A stretch of DNA of 15,982 nucleotides from an uncultured Collinsella sp. (lineage in GTDB: Bacteria > Actinomycetota > Coriobacteriia > Coriobacteriales > Coriobacteriaceae), in NCBI GenBank assembly GCA_902496645.1, contig CABVBR010000031.1:1-15982 (forward strand). Direction: 5' to 3'. Positions 1 to 7,099 of this stretch are shown one piece after another (position 1 is the first letter of the stretch; each line of letters starts with the position of its first letter). The notes beneath the pieces were generated by a model. It was given only the letters and a program-made list of their open reading frames with translations, had not been told where the DNA came from and ran no database searches. A program made the position numbers and the translations under genes.

Positions 1-31
1 GCTCTCCGGCTCGTGCGGAACTCGCGATCGA
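1..31. repeat. Partial inverted copy of the segment at 237-267
   Basis: Read on the opposite strand, bases 1-7 and 13-31 are identical to bases 261-267 and 237-255, with the same 5-base gap between the blocks (only one of the gap bases matches). The match stops inside the left arm of the 130-bp palindrome and may continue off the left window edge. It shows that part of that palindrome belongs to a repeated sequence. I see no coding sequence here that I can support. Confidence 0.7.
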
Positions 32-89
32 CCAAACCCCGCGCCCCGTCCCGGCGAGCCTCCGACTAGCAACAACAATCACAACGCAA

Positions 90-127
90 CAAGGGGCTCC
101 CCCGTTCATCAACGGAGGAGCCCCTTG
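90..127. terminator. Strong hairpin, probable terminator
   Basis: An 11-bp perfect stem (90-100 with 117-127, CAAGGGGCTCC/GGAGCCCCTTG) encloses a second 5-bp stem (CCGTT 102-106 with AACGG 111-115) around a CATC loop. Neither side has a clean U run; the minus-strand side continues TTGCGTTGTG. It could end a gene entering from the left edge, or end the minus-strand helicase transcript. The rest of the 346-bp gene-free stretch holds only the 130-bp palindrome described separately. Confidence 0.6.
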
Positions 128-209
128 CCATATCTAGCTATCAGCCCACCCAGCTCTCCAGACCAAAAAACGAACGAGCAAAGCGACGTTCGCAAGCAGC
201 GTTATCAAA

Positions 210-339
210 GGACCTGGGAGGGCGTATAGGGCAACATCGATCGCGAGTTCCGCACGCAAAGGAGAGCACTTAATGTGCTCTCCGTCTTGCGCAGGACTGT
301 CCGAGCAGGCGATGTTGCCCTATACGCCCGCCCAGGTCC
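210..339. repeat. 130-bp near-palindrome with 30-bp arms
   Basis: Bases 210-239 and 310-339 are inverted repeats matching at 29 of 30 positions. Inside them, CGCAA (255-259) pairs with TTGCG (287-291), and GGAGAGCAC (261-269) pairs perfectly with GTGCTCTCC (275-283) around a TTAAT loop. The whole segment can fold into one long hairpin. Its right arm ends 7 bases before the stop codon of the helicase gene. No target-site duplication is obvious at the ends. It may be a REP/MITE-like repeat or a structured mRNA 3' end; the sequence alone does not decide. Confidence 0.85.
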
Positions 340-346
340 GCCGGGA

Positions 347-3247
347 TTACGACAGCTTGACGATCGGTGCGAAGCCCTTCATGAGCTTTTTGGTCTGGCC
401 GGTCTTTTCGAATTGAACCTCGATCATGTCTCCGGCGACCGAGATCACGGTACCGGTGCCAAAGGTCTTGTGGCTCACGGTATCGCCCGCGGCAAAGTCC
501 TGCGACGCGCTGGCGCGATCGACCTTGCGCTCCACCGTCGGCGACACCTTGGACGACGGCTTTTTAGCTCGCAGCGCGCCCGAACCAAAGGTCGAGGCAA
601 CACGGCCGGCGTCGGGCGAAACCCCGCGATGGCGCTCAGTGCCATAGGTGCTGCCACCAAAGAAATCGTCGAAGCTCGATCCGCCGCGCGAACCGGAACC
701 GCCGGTCGAGCGCGTATGCGAACCGAACACCTTGCCGCCATACATATCCGAGCCCATGCCCGAGCCAAAGGTGCCGTGACGGTCGCCGCGCTTCTCCCAG
801 CCCGTGCCCTCAAAACCGGCAGAACCGATACCGCTAAACTCGATATCCTCAAACGGAATCTCGTTGAGGAAGCGAGAGCGCGGGTTGGCAGAGGTCGAGC
901 CGTAGGTGCGACGCGTGGCCGCATAGGTCAGGAACAGGCGCTTACGGGCACGCGTGATGGCAACGTAGGCCAGGCGACGCTCCTCCTCGAGCTTGCCCGG
1001 GTCATCGCTGCCGCCAAAGTCGTGCACGTGCGGGAAGATACCCTCCTCCATGCCGGCCACGAACACCGCCGGGAACTCCAGGCCCTTGGCGGAGTGGATG
1101 GTCATCATGGTAATGGCATGCGTCTCGCCGGCCAGGGAATCCAAGTCGGAGCGCAGGGCCAGCCACTCCATGAGTGCCGGCAGTGCCTTACAGGTGAGCG
1201 GACCGTAGGTGCGCTCGATCTCGTCGGCATGCACGGCGCCCGCCGGTAGCTCTGTTGGCACGGCATACGCGTTGCCCGCGATGGCGGCGGCCAGGGCATC
1301 CTGCGGCGAGAGCGCCGGGGCGGCTAGGCTATCGAGCGGATTGGAGCCCGCGGCGTCACGAGCGCCGACAAGTGCCTCAAACGAGGATGCCGGAGCGGAC
1401 GGCCCCGGCTCGGACGCGGGCGCACTCACCACGGCGGACTCGGACTCGGCGACGAACGGCACGTCGGCAACACCGGCCGCGCGCAGCTCTTCTAGACTCT
1501 CGAGCGTGCCCTCGATATCCTCGTGCGTCTCCTCAAATTCGGCGGCGACGCCCAGGAATTCCTGGATGTTCTCGGCGCGGCTCTCGGATTCCATGGTGCC
1601 CTCGGCGCGAAACGCCTGCAGCAGGCCCGTCTTATCGACGATCATCTCGACGACGTCCTTGAGCTCGCCGTCCATGCGACGGCCCTCGCGCACCAGCGAA
1701 ACAAAGCTCGACAGGCCGTTGCGCACCTTGGCACTAAACATGCCCGTCTCGGCTGTTGCGATCTCGCAGGCCTGGAAGAACGAGCAGCGGTTGTCGCGCG
1801 CCAGCTGCTCGATCTTTTGGATCGAGGTGGAGCCGATGCCGCGGCGCGGCGTGTTGATGACGCGCTTGACGCTCATCTCGTCGGCCGGGTTCACGATCAT
1901 CTTGAGGTAGGCCATGACGTCGCGGATCTCGGCACGGTCGAAGAATCGCGTGCCGCCCACGATCTTGTAGGGCACGCCCGCGCGCAGGAACATATCTTCG
2001 AGGATACGCGACTGGGCGTTGGTGCGGTAGAACACGGCGATATCGTCGTAGCTCGTACCCTTGGCATGCAGCTTCTCGATCTCACCGGCAATCCAGCGGC
2101 CCTCGTCGCGCTCGTCGCTCGCCTGGAAGGCCTGAATCTTCTCGCCATCGCCCTCGGCCGTAAACAGGCGCTTGTCCTTGCGCTGCGAGTTATGGCGCAC
2201 CACGGCGTTGGCGGCGCTCAGGATATGACCCGTGGAGCGGTAGTTCTGCTCCAGCTTGACGGTCTTGCAGTTTTTAAAGTCCTTCTCAAAGTCCAGGATA
2301 TTGGTGATGTCGGCGCCACGCCAGCTGTAAATGGACTGGTCGTCGTCGCCCACGACCATGAGGTTTTGGTACTTGGCGGCCAGCAGGTTGGCGATCTCGT
2401 ACTGGACGTGGTTGGTGTCCTGATACTCGTCGACGCTAATGTAGCGGAAGCGCTCTTGGTACTTGTCGAGCACCTCGGGGCGGGTGCGCAGCAGCTCGAG
2501 CGCGCGCACGAGCAGGTCATCAAAGTCCATCGCGTTGGCGGCGCGCAAGCGGCGCTCCAGCTCCAGGTAGACCTGCGCGGCCTTTTTGTCGTTGGGGCTA
2601 TCGGCGCTCTTGAGCATGTCCTCGGGGCCGATCATGGCGTTTTTGGCCGAGCTGATCTTGCTGCGGATCATGTTGATGGGGAACTGCTTTTGCTCAATGC
2701 CGAGCGCCTGCATAATGTCACGCACCATGCGCTTTGAGTCATCGTCGTCATAGATGGTGAACTGACCGGTGTAGCCCAGCAGGTCGGCGTCCTCGCGCAG
2801 CATGCGCACGCACATGGCGTGGAAGGTGCACACCCACATGCCGCGGGTGCCACTGGGGATGAGTGCCGCCAGACGCTCGCGCATCTCGGCCGCGGCCTTG
2901 TTGGTAAACGTGATGGCCAGGACCTGCCAGGGCTTAACGCCCAAGTCGCCGAGCATATGTGCGATGCGGAAGGTCAAGACGCGAGTCTTGCCCGAGCCGG
3001 CGCCGGCGAGCACCAGCAACGGGCCCTCGGTGGTCAGGACCGCCTCGCGCTGGGCGGGATTAAGGCTGTCGATGTCGACGAGCGGCTTGGCGGGCTTGGG
3101 CGCCGGCGCGGGAGCGTCGTAGATGTCGAGCGGAACGAGCTCGGGCTCCGGCGCAGCGGGGGCGGTGTATGCATCGAGCGGCACGGGTTCCGGCGCGGGC
3201 GGCACGGGCACCGCGGCGTTCTTTTCCCAGGGCAAGGGCTGGGTCAT
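347..3247 (-). CDS. pcrA: ATP-dependent DNA helicase PcrA/UvrD
   Basis: Superfamily 1A 3'-5' DNA helicase used in nucleotide excision and mismatch repair and in removing RecA or stalled RNA polymerase. All helicase motifs are visible in the 966-aa product: Walker A AGAGSGKT (81-88), motif Ia ITFTNKAA (112-119), DEYQDT Walker B (273-278), GDDDQSIYSWRGA (300-312), NYRS (335-338), TIHSAKGLEF (716-725) and YVAITRARK (761-769). Residues 919-966 (GDTVSHKTFGTGTV onward) form the Tudor-like C-terminal domain that in PcrA contacts RNA polymerase. It is longer than usual PcrA (roughly 720-780 aa) because of a Pro/Ala-rich N-terminal tail (1-60), a low-complexity insert (about 580-705) and a Gly/Ser-rich linker (about 803-918). 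I chose the ATG at 3247 because a GAGGAG ribosome site lies just upstream; an in-frame start at 3331 would overlap the probable promoter. Monocistronic, with a terminator separating it from uppP. Confidence 0.97.
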   Translation of the reverse strand: MTQPLPWEKNAAVPVPPAPEPVPLDAYTAPAAPEPELVPLDIYDAPAPAPKPAKPLVDIDSLNPAQREAVLTTEGPLLVLAGAGSGKTRVLTFRIAHMLGDLGVKPWQVLAITFTNKAAAEMRERLAALIPSGTRGMWVCTFHAMCVRMLREDADLLGYTGQFTIYDDDDSKRMVRDIMQALGIEQKQFPINMIRSKISSAKNAMIGPEDMLKSADSPNDKKAAQVYLELERRLRAANAMDFDDLLVRALELLRTRPEVLDKYQERFRYISVDEYQDTNHVQYEIANLLAAKYQNLMVVGDDDQSIYSWRGADITNILDFEKDFKNCKTVKLEQNYRSTGHILSAANAVVRHNSQRKDKRLFTAEGDGEKIQAFQASDERDEGRWIAGEIEKLHAKGTSYDDIAVFYRTNAQSRILEDMFLRAGVPYKIVGGTRFFDRAEIRDVMAYLKMIVNPADEMSVKRVINTPRRGIGSTSIQKIEQLARDNRCSFFQACEIATAETGMFSAKVRNGLSSFVSLVREGRRMDGELKDVVEMIVDKTGLLQAFRAEGTMESESRAENIQEFLGVAAEFEETHEDIEGTLESLEELRAAGVADVPFVAESESAVVSAPASEPGPSAPASSFEALVGARDAAGSNPLDSLAAPALSPQDALAAAIAGNAYAVPTELPAGAVHADEIERTYGPLTCKALPALMEWLALRSDLDSLAGETHAITMMTIHSAKGLEFPAVFVAGMEEGIFPHVHDFGGSDDPGKLEEERRLAYVAITRARKRLFLTYAATRRTYGSTSANPRSRFLNEIPFEDIEFSGIGSAGFEGTGWEKRGDRHGTFGSGMGSDMYGGKVFGSHTRSTGGSGSRGGSSFDDFFGGSTYGTERHRGVSPDAGRVASTFGSGALRAKKPSSKVSPTVERKVDRASASQDFAAGDTVSHKTFGTGTVISVAGDMIEVQFEKTGQTKKLMKGFAPIVKLS

Positions 3248-3308
3248 GGGCGACTCCTCATCTGACAGACGGCGCGCCTGCGGGCAGCGCCATAGTTTGA
3301 GCCGTACC

Positions 3309-3314
3309 AGTATA
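3309..3314 (-). promoter_or_regulatory. Candidate -10 box for pcrA
   Basis: TATACT on the minus strand, about 62 bases before the pcrA ATG. No convincing -35 hexamer lies at the standard distance, so this is a weak call. It rests on the -10 match and on its position between the upstream terminator and the gene. Confidence 0.35.
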
Positions 3315-3494
3315 CCGAGCCGCGCGGACACCGACGCAAATCACACCACGACTCCGTGCGCCACCGTCAAGCCCGCCCCAGCGGATTTGGCGCAATGGGG
3401 TCAGGTTGGTCTGCACCAATCTATTGACAATCACGAAACCGCCGATGTCATGGCAGCAGCAGCGAGCGACGGTCAGGGCGAACAAATTGGCATG

Positions 3495-3536
3495 AAAAGG
3501 GGGCGGCATAGACCTTTTGGTCATGCCACCCCCTTT
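3495..3536 (-). terminator. Rho-independent terminator of uppP
   Basis: Nearly continuous hairpin: AAAGGGGG/CCCCCTTT, then GGCAT/ATGCC, then GACC/GGTC around a TTTT loop, with single mismatches between the blocks. On the minus strand the stem is followed by TTTTC. It lies about 45 bases beyond the uppP stop. The rest of the 333-bp space between uppP and pcrA (3248-3580) holds the pcrA promoter region and no supportable gene. Confidence 0.85.
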
Positions 3537-3580
3537 GAATGACAAGTTGTCGCTCTGGCCGCCGCGCAGCGTCAACCAAG

Positions 3581-4561
3581 CTAGAGGCCGAGCATAGGCT
3601 CCAGAACGAAGAAGTATGCGAGCACTACGATGCCCAGGATGATGCGGTAAACACCGAAGCACTTAAAGTCGTGACGACGGACGAAGCCCATGAGCCACTT
3701 GATGGCGATGAGCGAAACCACAAAGGCTACAACGCAGCCCACGCCCAAGATGGCGACCTCGTTGGCGCCGAACGTACCGCCCTTGATGAAGTACTTGACC
3801 AGCTTGAGTGCACTCGCGCCAAACATGACAGGGATGGCCAGGAAGAACGTAAACTTGGATGCCACCGAACGCGTGCAGCCCAAAAGCAGGCCACCGATGA
3901 TGGTAGAACCGGAACGAGACGTACCAGGCACCAGCGAAAGCACCTGGAAGCAGCCGATACCCAGCGCAGTCTTCCAACTCAGGTCCTCGAGCGTGGCGAT
4001 GGAGCCAAAGTCCAAATTCTCGTCATCGTCCTCATCCTCAGCGGTAGCCGCGGCGGGCGCCGCAAAGTGCGCACCGGCGGGACGTCCGCCCGCCACCACA
4101 GCACGCGAACCAAACGAACCGGCAACGGTCATCTCCTCGCGCTTGTTCGCGCGCCAATTCTCAATCACGATGAACAGCACGCCGTAGACGATAAGCGCCA
4201 GCGCCACGACGGGAGCGTTGTAGAAATGCTCCTCCATCCAGTCGTTAAGCGGCAGGCCGATCGCCGCGGCGGGAATACAGCCGAGCACAATCTTGCCCCA
4301 CAGCACCCATGTGTCGCGACGGCCTTCCTTGCCCTTGCTCGGCGAGAACGGATTGAGTTCATGGAAAAACAGCACGCAGACGGCCAGAATGGCGCCGAGC
4401 TGAATCACGACCAGGAACATATTCCAGAACGTCTCGCTCACGTTCATCTTGACGAACTCGTCCACCAAGATCATGTGACCCGTCGACGACACGGGCAGCC
4501 ATTCGGTGATGCCCTCGACCAGGCCCATGAAGGCAGATTTTAGAAGCTCGATAATATCCAA
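3581..4561 (-). CDS. uppP: Undecaprenyl-diphosphatase (UppP/BacA)
   Basis: Integral membrane phosphatase that converts undecaprenyl diphosphate to the monophosphate lipid carrier for peptidoglycan and other envelope polymers; extra copies give bacitracin tolerance. Both family signatures are present in the 326-aa product: EGITEWLPVSSTGH (16-29) and PGTSRSGSTI (212-221). Several hydrophobic segments are clear (about 48-67, 88-105, 117-136, 235-255, 268-290, 303-322). Residues about 137-195 are a hydrophilic, Ala- and acid-rich insert (EDEDDDEN at 175-182) absent from typical 265-290-aa UppP proteins. I place the start at a TTG (4561) because GAGGGGG lies 5-6 bases upstream and the encoded LDIIELLKSAFMG matches the usual N-terminus. 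The ATG at 4630 would add 23 residues without family resemblance and has no comparable ribosome site. Confidence 0.93.
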   Translation of the reverse strand: MDIIELLKSAFMGLVEGITEWLPVSSTGHMILVDEFVKMNVSETFWNMFLVVIQLGAILAVCVLFFHELNPFSPSKGKEGRRDTWVLWGKIVLGCIPAAAIGLPLNDWMEEHFYNAPVVALALIVYGVLFIVIENWRANKREEMTVAGSFGSRAVVAGGRPAGAHFAAPAAATAEDEDDDENLDFGSIATLEDLSWKTALGIGCFQVLSLVPGTSRSGSTIIGGLLLGCTRSVASKFTFFLAIPVMFGASALKLVKYFIKGGTFGANEVAILGVGCVVAFVVSLIAIKWLMGFVRRHDFKCFGVYRIILGIVVLAYFFVLEPMLGL

Positions 4562-4622
4562 AGGGACCCCCTCGTTAGACACCCGCCGGTAGATGTTCTG
4601 CGGACGATGCGGGCGATGTCCC

Positions 4623-4628
4623 ATTATC
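4623..4628 (-). promoter_or_regulatory. Candidate -10 box for uppP
   Basis: GATAAT on the minus strand (5 of 6 to consensus), about 60 bases before the TTG start. I see no good -35 box. It supports the TTG start because a transcript from here would begin downstream of the alternative ATG at 4630. Confidence 0.3.
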
Positions 4629-4714
4629 AACCGTTGGCGGCGCGACCGTGCCTACCCTTACCAAAAAACTCGCCCGTTCACAGAATTGCGAGCGGTCAAA
4701 CCGAAATCCTTGGG

Positions 4715-4720
4715 TATAAC
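4715..4720 (+). promoter_or_regulatory. Candidate -10 box for the universal stress gene
   Basis: TATAAC on the plus strand, about 90 bases before the stress-protein ATG. The -35 position is not convincing. Together with the candidate uppP box it suggests divergent promoters in the 249-bp space 4562-4810. Confidence 0.3.
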
Positions 4721-4810
4721 TGCAACAAGGTAAAGTGTCCGGCGGTCAACGCACCCGCGCCCGCCCGACGCACGAGCCCCGCGCCCGTGCGATAGACCAA
4801 GGAGGAAACC

Positions 4811-5248
4811 ATGAACGAGGGCTACACCAAGGTATTTGTTTCACTCGACGGTACTGAGCAGCAGGATTTTGTGCTCGCACGCGCCATCAAGGTCGCCGCG
4901 AACAACGGCGCCAAGCTGATCATCGGCCACGTCATTGACTCCACGGCGCTCGAGAGCGCCGGTTCCTATCCGGTCGACCTGGTCAACGGCCTGGAGGAGG
5001 CCTTTAACAACTCCATCGCCAAGCAGCTCGAGGAGGCCAAGGCCAATCCCGATATTCCCGAGGTCGAGGTCATGATTCGCACCGGTCGCATTCGCGAGAC
5101 GCTCAAGGACGAGATGCTCGACGTGGTCAAGCCCGATCTGGTGCTCTGCGGCGCCCGCGGCCTGTCCTCGATTAAGTACGCGCTACTGGGCTCGATTTCG
5201 ACGTTCCTGCTGCGCAATACCGACTGCGACATTTTGGTCGTGAAGTAG
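4811..5248 (+). CDS. Universal stress protein (UspA family)
   Basis: Small soluble cytoplasmic protein of 145 aa, the usual length for a single-domain Usp. The C-terminal nucleotide-binding signature G-x2-G-x9-G-S is present: Gly114, Gly117, Gly127 and Ser128. This points to the ATP-binding class rather than the non-binding UspA class. The N-terminal strand (KVFVSLDGTEQ) and the final beta strand (CDILVVK) also fit the Rossmann-like fold. The start has a textbook ribosome site (GGAGGA at 4801-4806, 4 bases before ATG). It stands alone, divergent from uppP and convergent with hipA. Its specific role (stress survival, energy sensing) cannot be read from sequence. Confidence 0.92.
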   Translation: MNEGYTKVFVSLDGTEQQDFVLARAIKVAANNGAKLIIGHVIDSTALESAGSYPVDLVNGLEEAFNNSIAKQLEEAKANPDIPEVEVMIRTGRIRETLKDEMLDVVKPDLVLCGARGLSSIKYALLGSISTFLLRNTDCDILVVK

Positions 5249-5261
5249 CGTTGCTCCCACC

Positions 5262-5354
5262 GGCCGCGGGGCCTGCGGGGTTTCCACGGGCACGTCCTCG
5301 CCGCGTTGCGGCTGCGGGATGTGCCCTTAGGAAACCCCTCCCGGCCCCGCGGCC
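5262..5354. repeat. 93-bp imperfect inverted repeat at the uspA 3' end
   Basis: Left arm 5262-5293 and right arm 5321-5354 pair in three blocks: GGCCGCGGGGCC with GGCCCCGCGGCC, GGGGTTTCC with GGAAACCCC, and GGGCAC with GTGCCC. The 27-base centre holds a further GCCGC-GTT-GCGGC hairpin. It begins 13 bases after the uspA stop. There is no U tail, so it is not a standard terminator; that function is supplied by the next hairpin. A dispersed palindromic repeat or an mRNA-stabilising 3' structure are the likeliest explanations. Confidence 0.8.
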
Positions 5355-5395
5355 TTCGCAGCCTTGCTTCAACGAGTTGTCTGATGGAAAAATGG

Positions 5396-5426
5396 CGTGC
5401 CGCCCCGTTTGGGGCTGCACGTTTTT
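5396..5426. terminator. Bidirectional terminator between uspA and hipA
   Basis: Stem CGTGC/GCACG and GCCCC/GGGGC around a GTTT loop, followed by TTTTTG on the plus strand and preceded by AAAAA (5388-5392), which gives a U run on the minus strand. It sits 1 base from the hipA stop (5428) and serves both convergent genes. Confidence 0.88.
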
Positions 5427-5427
5427 G

Positions 5428-6720
5428 TTATATGGCGATCCTGCTTAGACGAGCTTGCACTTCTGGAATGATCTTCTCGAACATTACCTCCGCCTCGGCA
5501 AAACCCTCTTCTTTGAGACCGCGCGCGGCGTCTCTTAGCGCGTCTGGAACCTCATTGCAGGTATCGGCAATCATTCCGGCAACAATTCCCCCGGGCAAAC
5601 CCGCCCCGATCATATGGCTCATCACCGACCCGCGCGTTACGTCGTCAATCTTGCGGCTCCCTCCAAACGAGACGCCCATCTCGCGAACGAGACTGGGATA
5701 AACCGTTGTGCACAGCACGTCATAGAGCGGCGCCAACCTCACCTGCTTCCAACTTTCGTCCCACACGAACGACCAGTTCTTTAGATGGTTATCGCAGTTA
5801 CCTACGGCATAGTCGAACAGCTGGTTATAGCCGACAAGGAACCTGTCCTCCATTTGATTCGTCGACGTCCTTCGCACCGCATCGACGATAAGCCCCAGGT
5901 AATTGACGCCCGTGGGCTCATATTTAAGCTCACGCGAAATGCCCTTGGCTTGACAAACATCTTCCTGGTGCAAACGGTATGGAATTGGCAATCCGTCAAC
6001 CGAGCATCCAGCATCAGGCGTTACTCGGTCAAATCGCCTCACGGCGATAATTGGCTCGGCATCCTCAACTCGGATAAGAAAACACTCTTCGGCCGATAGG
6101 TCCATCAGAGAGGCGGCTCTCACGCATATCGCTTCGCACACCGTCTCGCCCGGGAACGTTTTCGACCCCGCCTTGAGAATGTGCGTAGATGGGGCCGCTC
6201 CATGAGGCAGGTACCATCCGCCACATGGATCATCGCCCGTATGGTAGAGACCGACCTTCGCCTGAGCACCTGCAAGGGAGATTCGACTCTCTAGCGCTAA
6301 ATCAAAAGCAACCTCCGCCGGCGCGTATGCCAGCCCGCTTAGCTGTTCCTCACCTATCTCTTCATAGCCCATTTCGAGACTGTCGGCCGAAGGATCTCGC
6401 GTCAAAACCAGAGCGCCGACAGGTTCATCGCGGACTAAATCGAGCACCTTAAAGTAATCTCCGCGTTCCGCTCGCGCCCTTTTCTCAAGATCCCTGTTGA
6501 GCTGCCCCTCCGGAATGATGCCGGAGAAAAAGGAGCCCGTTGCGTCCGGACTAAATGTCTCGGCCGACAACGGCAGCGAGGTCGAAATCGGGGCCGCATC
6601 ACCGCTCTGGAGATATTTGGGGCTATAGGTGAATATCGGAAGCCCCGCGTTTTCCTCCAATATGCCAACCAGCTGGTAAGACCCATTAAACTCACGGTGA
6701 ACGAACAGCGTGCCATCCAT
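5428..6720 (-). CDS. hipA: HipA-family serine/threonine kinase toxin
   Basis: Toxin of a HipBA type II module; in E. coli HipA phosphorylates glutamyl-tRNA synthetase and causes growth arrest and persistence. The 430-aa product is full length (E. coli 440). It has the N-terminal HipA domain (about 5-105) and the kinase-like core: ISLAGAQAK (147-155) with Ser148 at the position of E. coli autophosphorylated Ser150, HILK with Lys183 for ATP, RFDR (229-232), RLHQEDVCQA (249-258), the catalytic GNCDNHLKN (307-315; Asp310, Asn315) and LAPLYDV with metal-binding Asp334. Nothing indicates inactivation. Its ATG overlaps the hipB stop by one base (TAATG), so the two are translationally coupled. Less G/C-biased codons than flanking genes hint at transfer. 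The substrate in this organism is unknown. Confidence 0.95.
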   Translation of the reverse strand: MDGTLFVHREFNGSYQLVGILEENAGLPIFTYSPKYLQSGDAAPISTSLPLSAETFSPDATGSFFSGIIPEGQLNRDLEKRARAERGDYFKVLDLVRDEPVGALVLTRDPSADSLEMGYEEIGEEQLSGLAYAPAEVAFDLALESRISLAGAQAKVGLYHTGDDPCGGWYLPHGAAPSTHILKAGSKTFPGETVCEAICVRAASLMDLSAEECFLIRVEDAEPIIAVRRFDRVTPDAGCSVDGLPIPYRLHQEDVCQAKGISRELKYEPTGVNYLGLIVDAVRRTSTNQMEDRFLVGYNQLFDYAVGNCDNHLKNWSFVWDESWKQVRLAPLYDVLCTTVYPSLVREMGVSFGGSRKIDDVTRGSVMSHMIGAGLPGGIVAGMIADTCNEVPDALRDAARGLKEEGFAEAEVMFEKIIPEVQARLSRIAI

Positions 6721-7010
6721 TATTTCCCCCTCACCTTCAGAATAAAATCAATATCCACGATGGAGGCGTAATCGAAAATGACACCAATTTCGACCGTTGT
6801 CCGCCCCCGCTCGATATCACCAATCACACGAAGGCTGCGGCCCGTCATAGTCGCGACATCGCGTTGAGTCAAGCCAAGCTCACGCCTTCTGAGCCTAAGG
6901 GCTTTCCCCATCTCGGCGGGATCGAAAACCACGCGCTCCGAGAAAGCGACTTCCGACGGTTTGAGCTTGATGCGCCCATCCAGCTTTTTAATCGTTGTCA
7001 CCGTTCTCAT
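6720..7010 (-). CDS. hipB: HipB-like antitoxin, XRE-family repressor
   Basis: Antitoxin and autorepressor partner of the downstream HipA kinase. The 96-aa product contains a Cro/C1-type helix-turn-helix at about 36-72 (ALRLRRRELGLTQRDVATM, then GRSLRVIGDIERGR). The N-terminal 30 residues (IKKLDGRIKLKPSEV) and C-terminal tail (VDIDFILKVRGK) flank it, the tail being a plausible strand for dimerisation as in E. coli HipB (88 aa). Two adjacent ATGs (7013 and 7010) follow GGAGG (7015-7019). I use 7010, which gives 4-base spacing against 1. Longer upstream starts would run through the operators and the candidate promoter. The gene is autoregulated in all likelihood, since three matching palindromes lie directly upstream. 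Confidence 0.9.
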   Translation of the reverse strand: MRTVTTIKKLDGRIKLKPSEVAFSERVVFDPAEMGKALRLRRRELGLTQRDVATMTGRSLRVIGDIERGRTTVEIGVIFDYASIVDIDFILKVRGK

Positions 7011-7021
7011 CATGCCTCCAG

Positions 7022-7045
7022 CTATATTCCTATTCGTGAACATAG
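7022..7045. promoter_or_regulatory. hipBA operator O1
   Basis: CTATATTC-N8-GAACATAG, arms matching at 7 of 8 positions, starting 3 bp upstream of the hipB ribosome site. The N8 spacer is the same as in the E. coli HipB operator (TATCC-N8-GGATA). The site overlaps the expected transcription start. Confidence 0.8.
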
Positions 7046-7049
7046 TATA
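7044..7049 (-). promoter_or_regulatory. Candidate -10 box of the hipBA promoter
   Basis: TATACT on the minus strand, between operators O1 and O2, about 34 bases before the hipB start. The -35 region would fall within O2 and has no strong consensus hexamer. Binding at O1 and O2 would cover both promoter elements, which fits autorepression. Confidence 0.5.
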
Positions 7050-7060
7050 AAACCGTGGAA

Positions 7061-7084
7061 CTATGTTCATGTACGGGAATATAG
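7061..7084. promoter_or_regulatory. hipBA operator O2
   Basis: CTATGTTC-N8-GAATATAG, arms matching at 7 of 8 positions. Its centre (7072.5) is exactly 39 bp from the centre of O1 (7033.5). It covers the expected -35 region. Confidence 0.8.
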
Positions 7085-7099
7085 TGTTTGCTACATTAG

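Noticed and set aside
1..69. Open frame from the left edge ending in TAG at 67-69, possibly a gene C-terminus
   Set aside because: Only 22 codons, Arg/Ser/Pro-rich with no recognisable motif, and its first 31 bases match a non-coding palindrome.
275..1249. 324-aa plus-strand open frame
   Set aside because: Lies antisense to the well-supported helicase gene and within a palindrome at its start; high GC produces such frames.
1523..2737. 404-aa plus-strand open frame with aliphatic, His-rich product
   Set aside because: Exact antisense shadow of helicase motifs; no ribosome site or family resemblance.
3424..3429. TTGACA on the plus strand between pcrA and uppP
   Set aside because: No -10 box at a suitable distance and no plus-strand gene downstream.
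3258..3662. 134-aa minus-strand open frame between uppP and pcrA
   Set aside because: Runs through the strong uppP terminator and overlaps the end of uppP.
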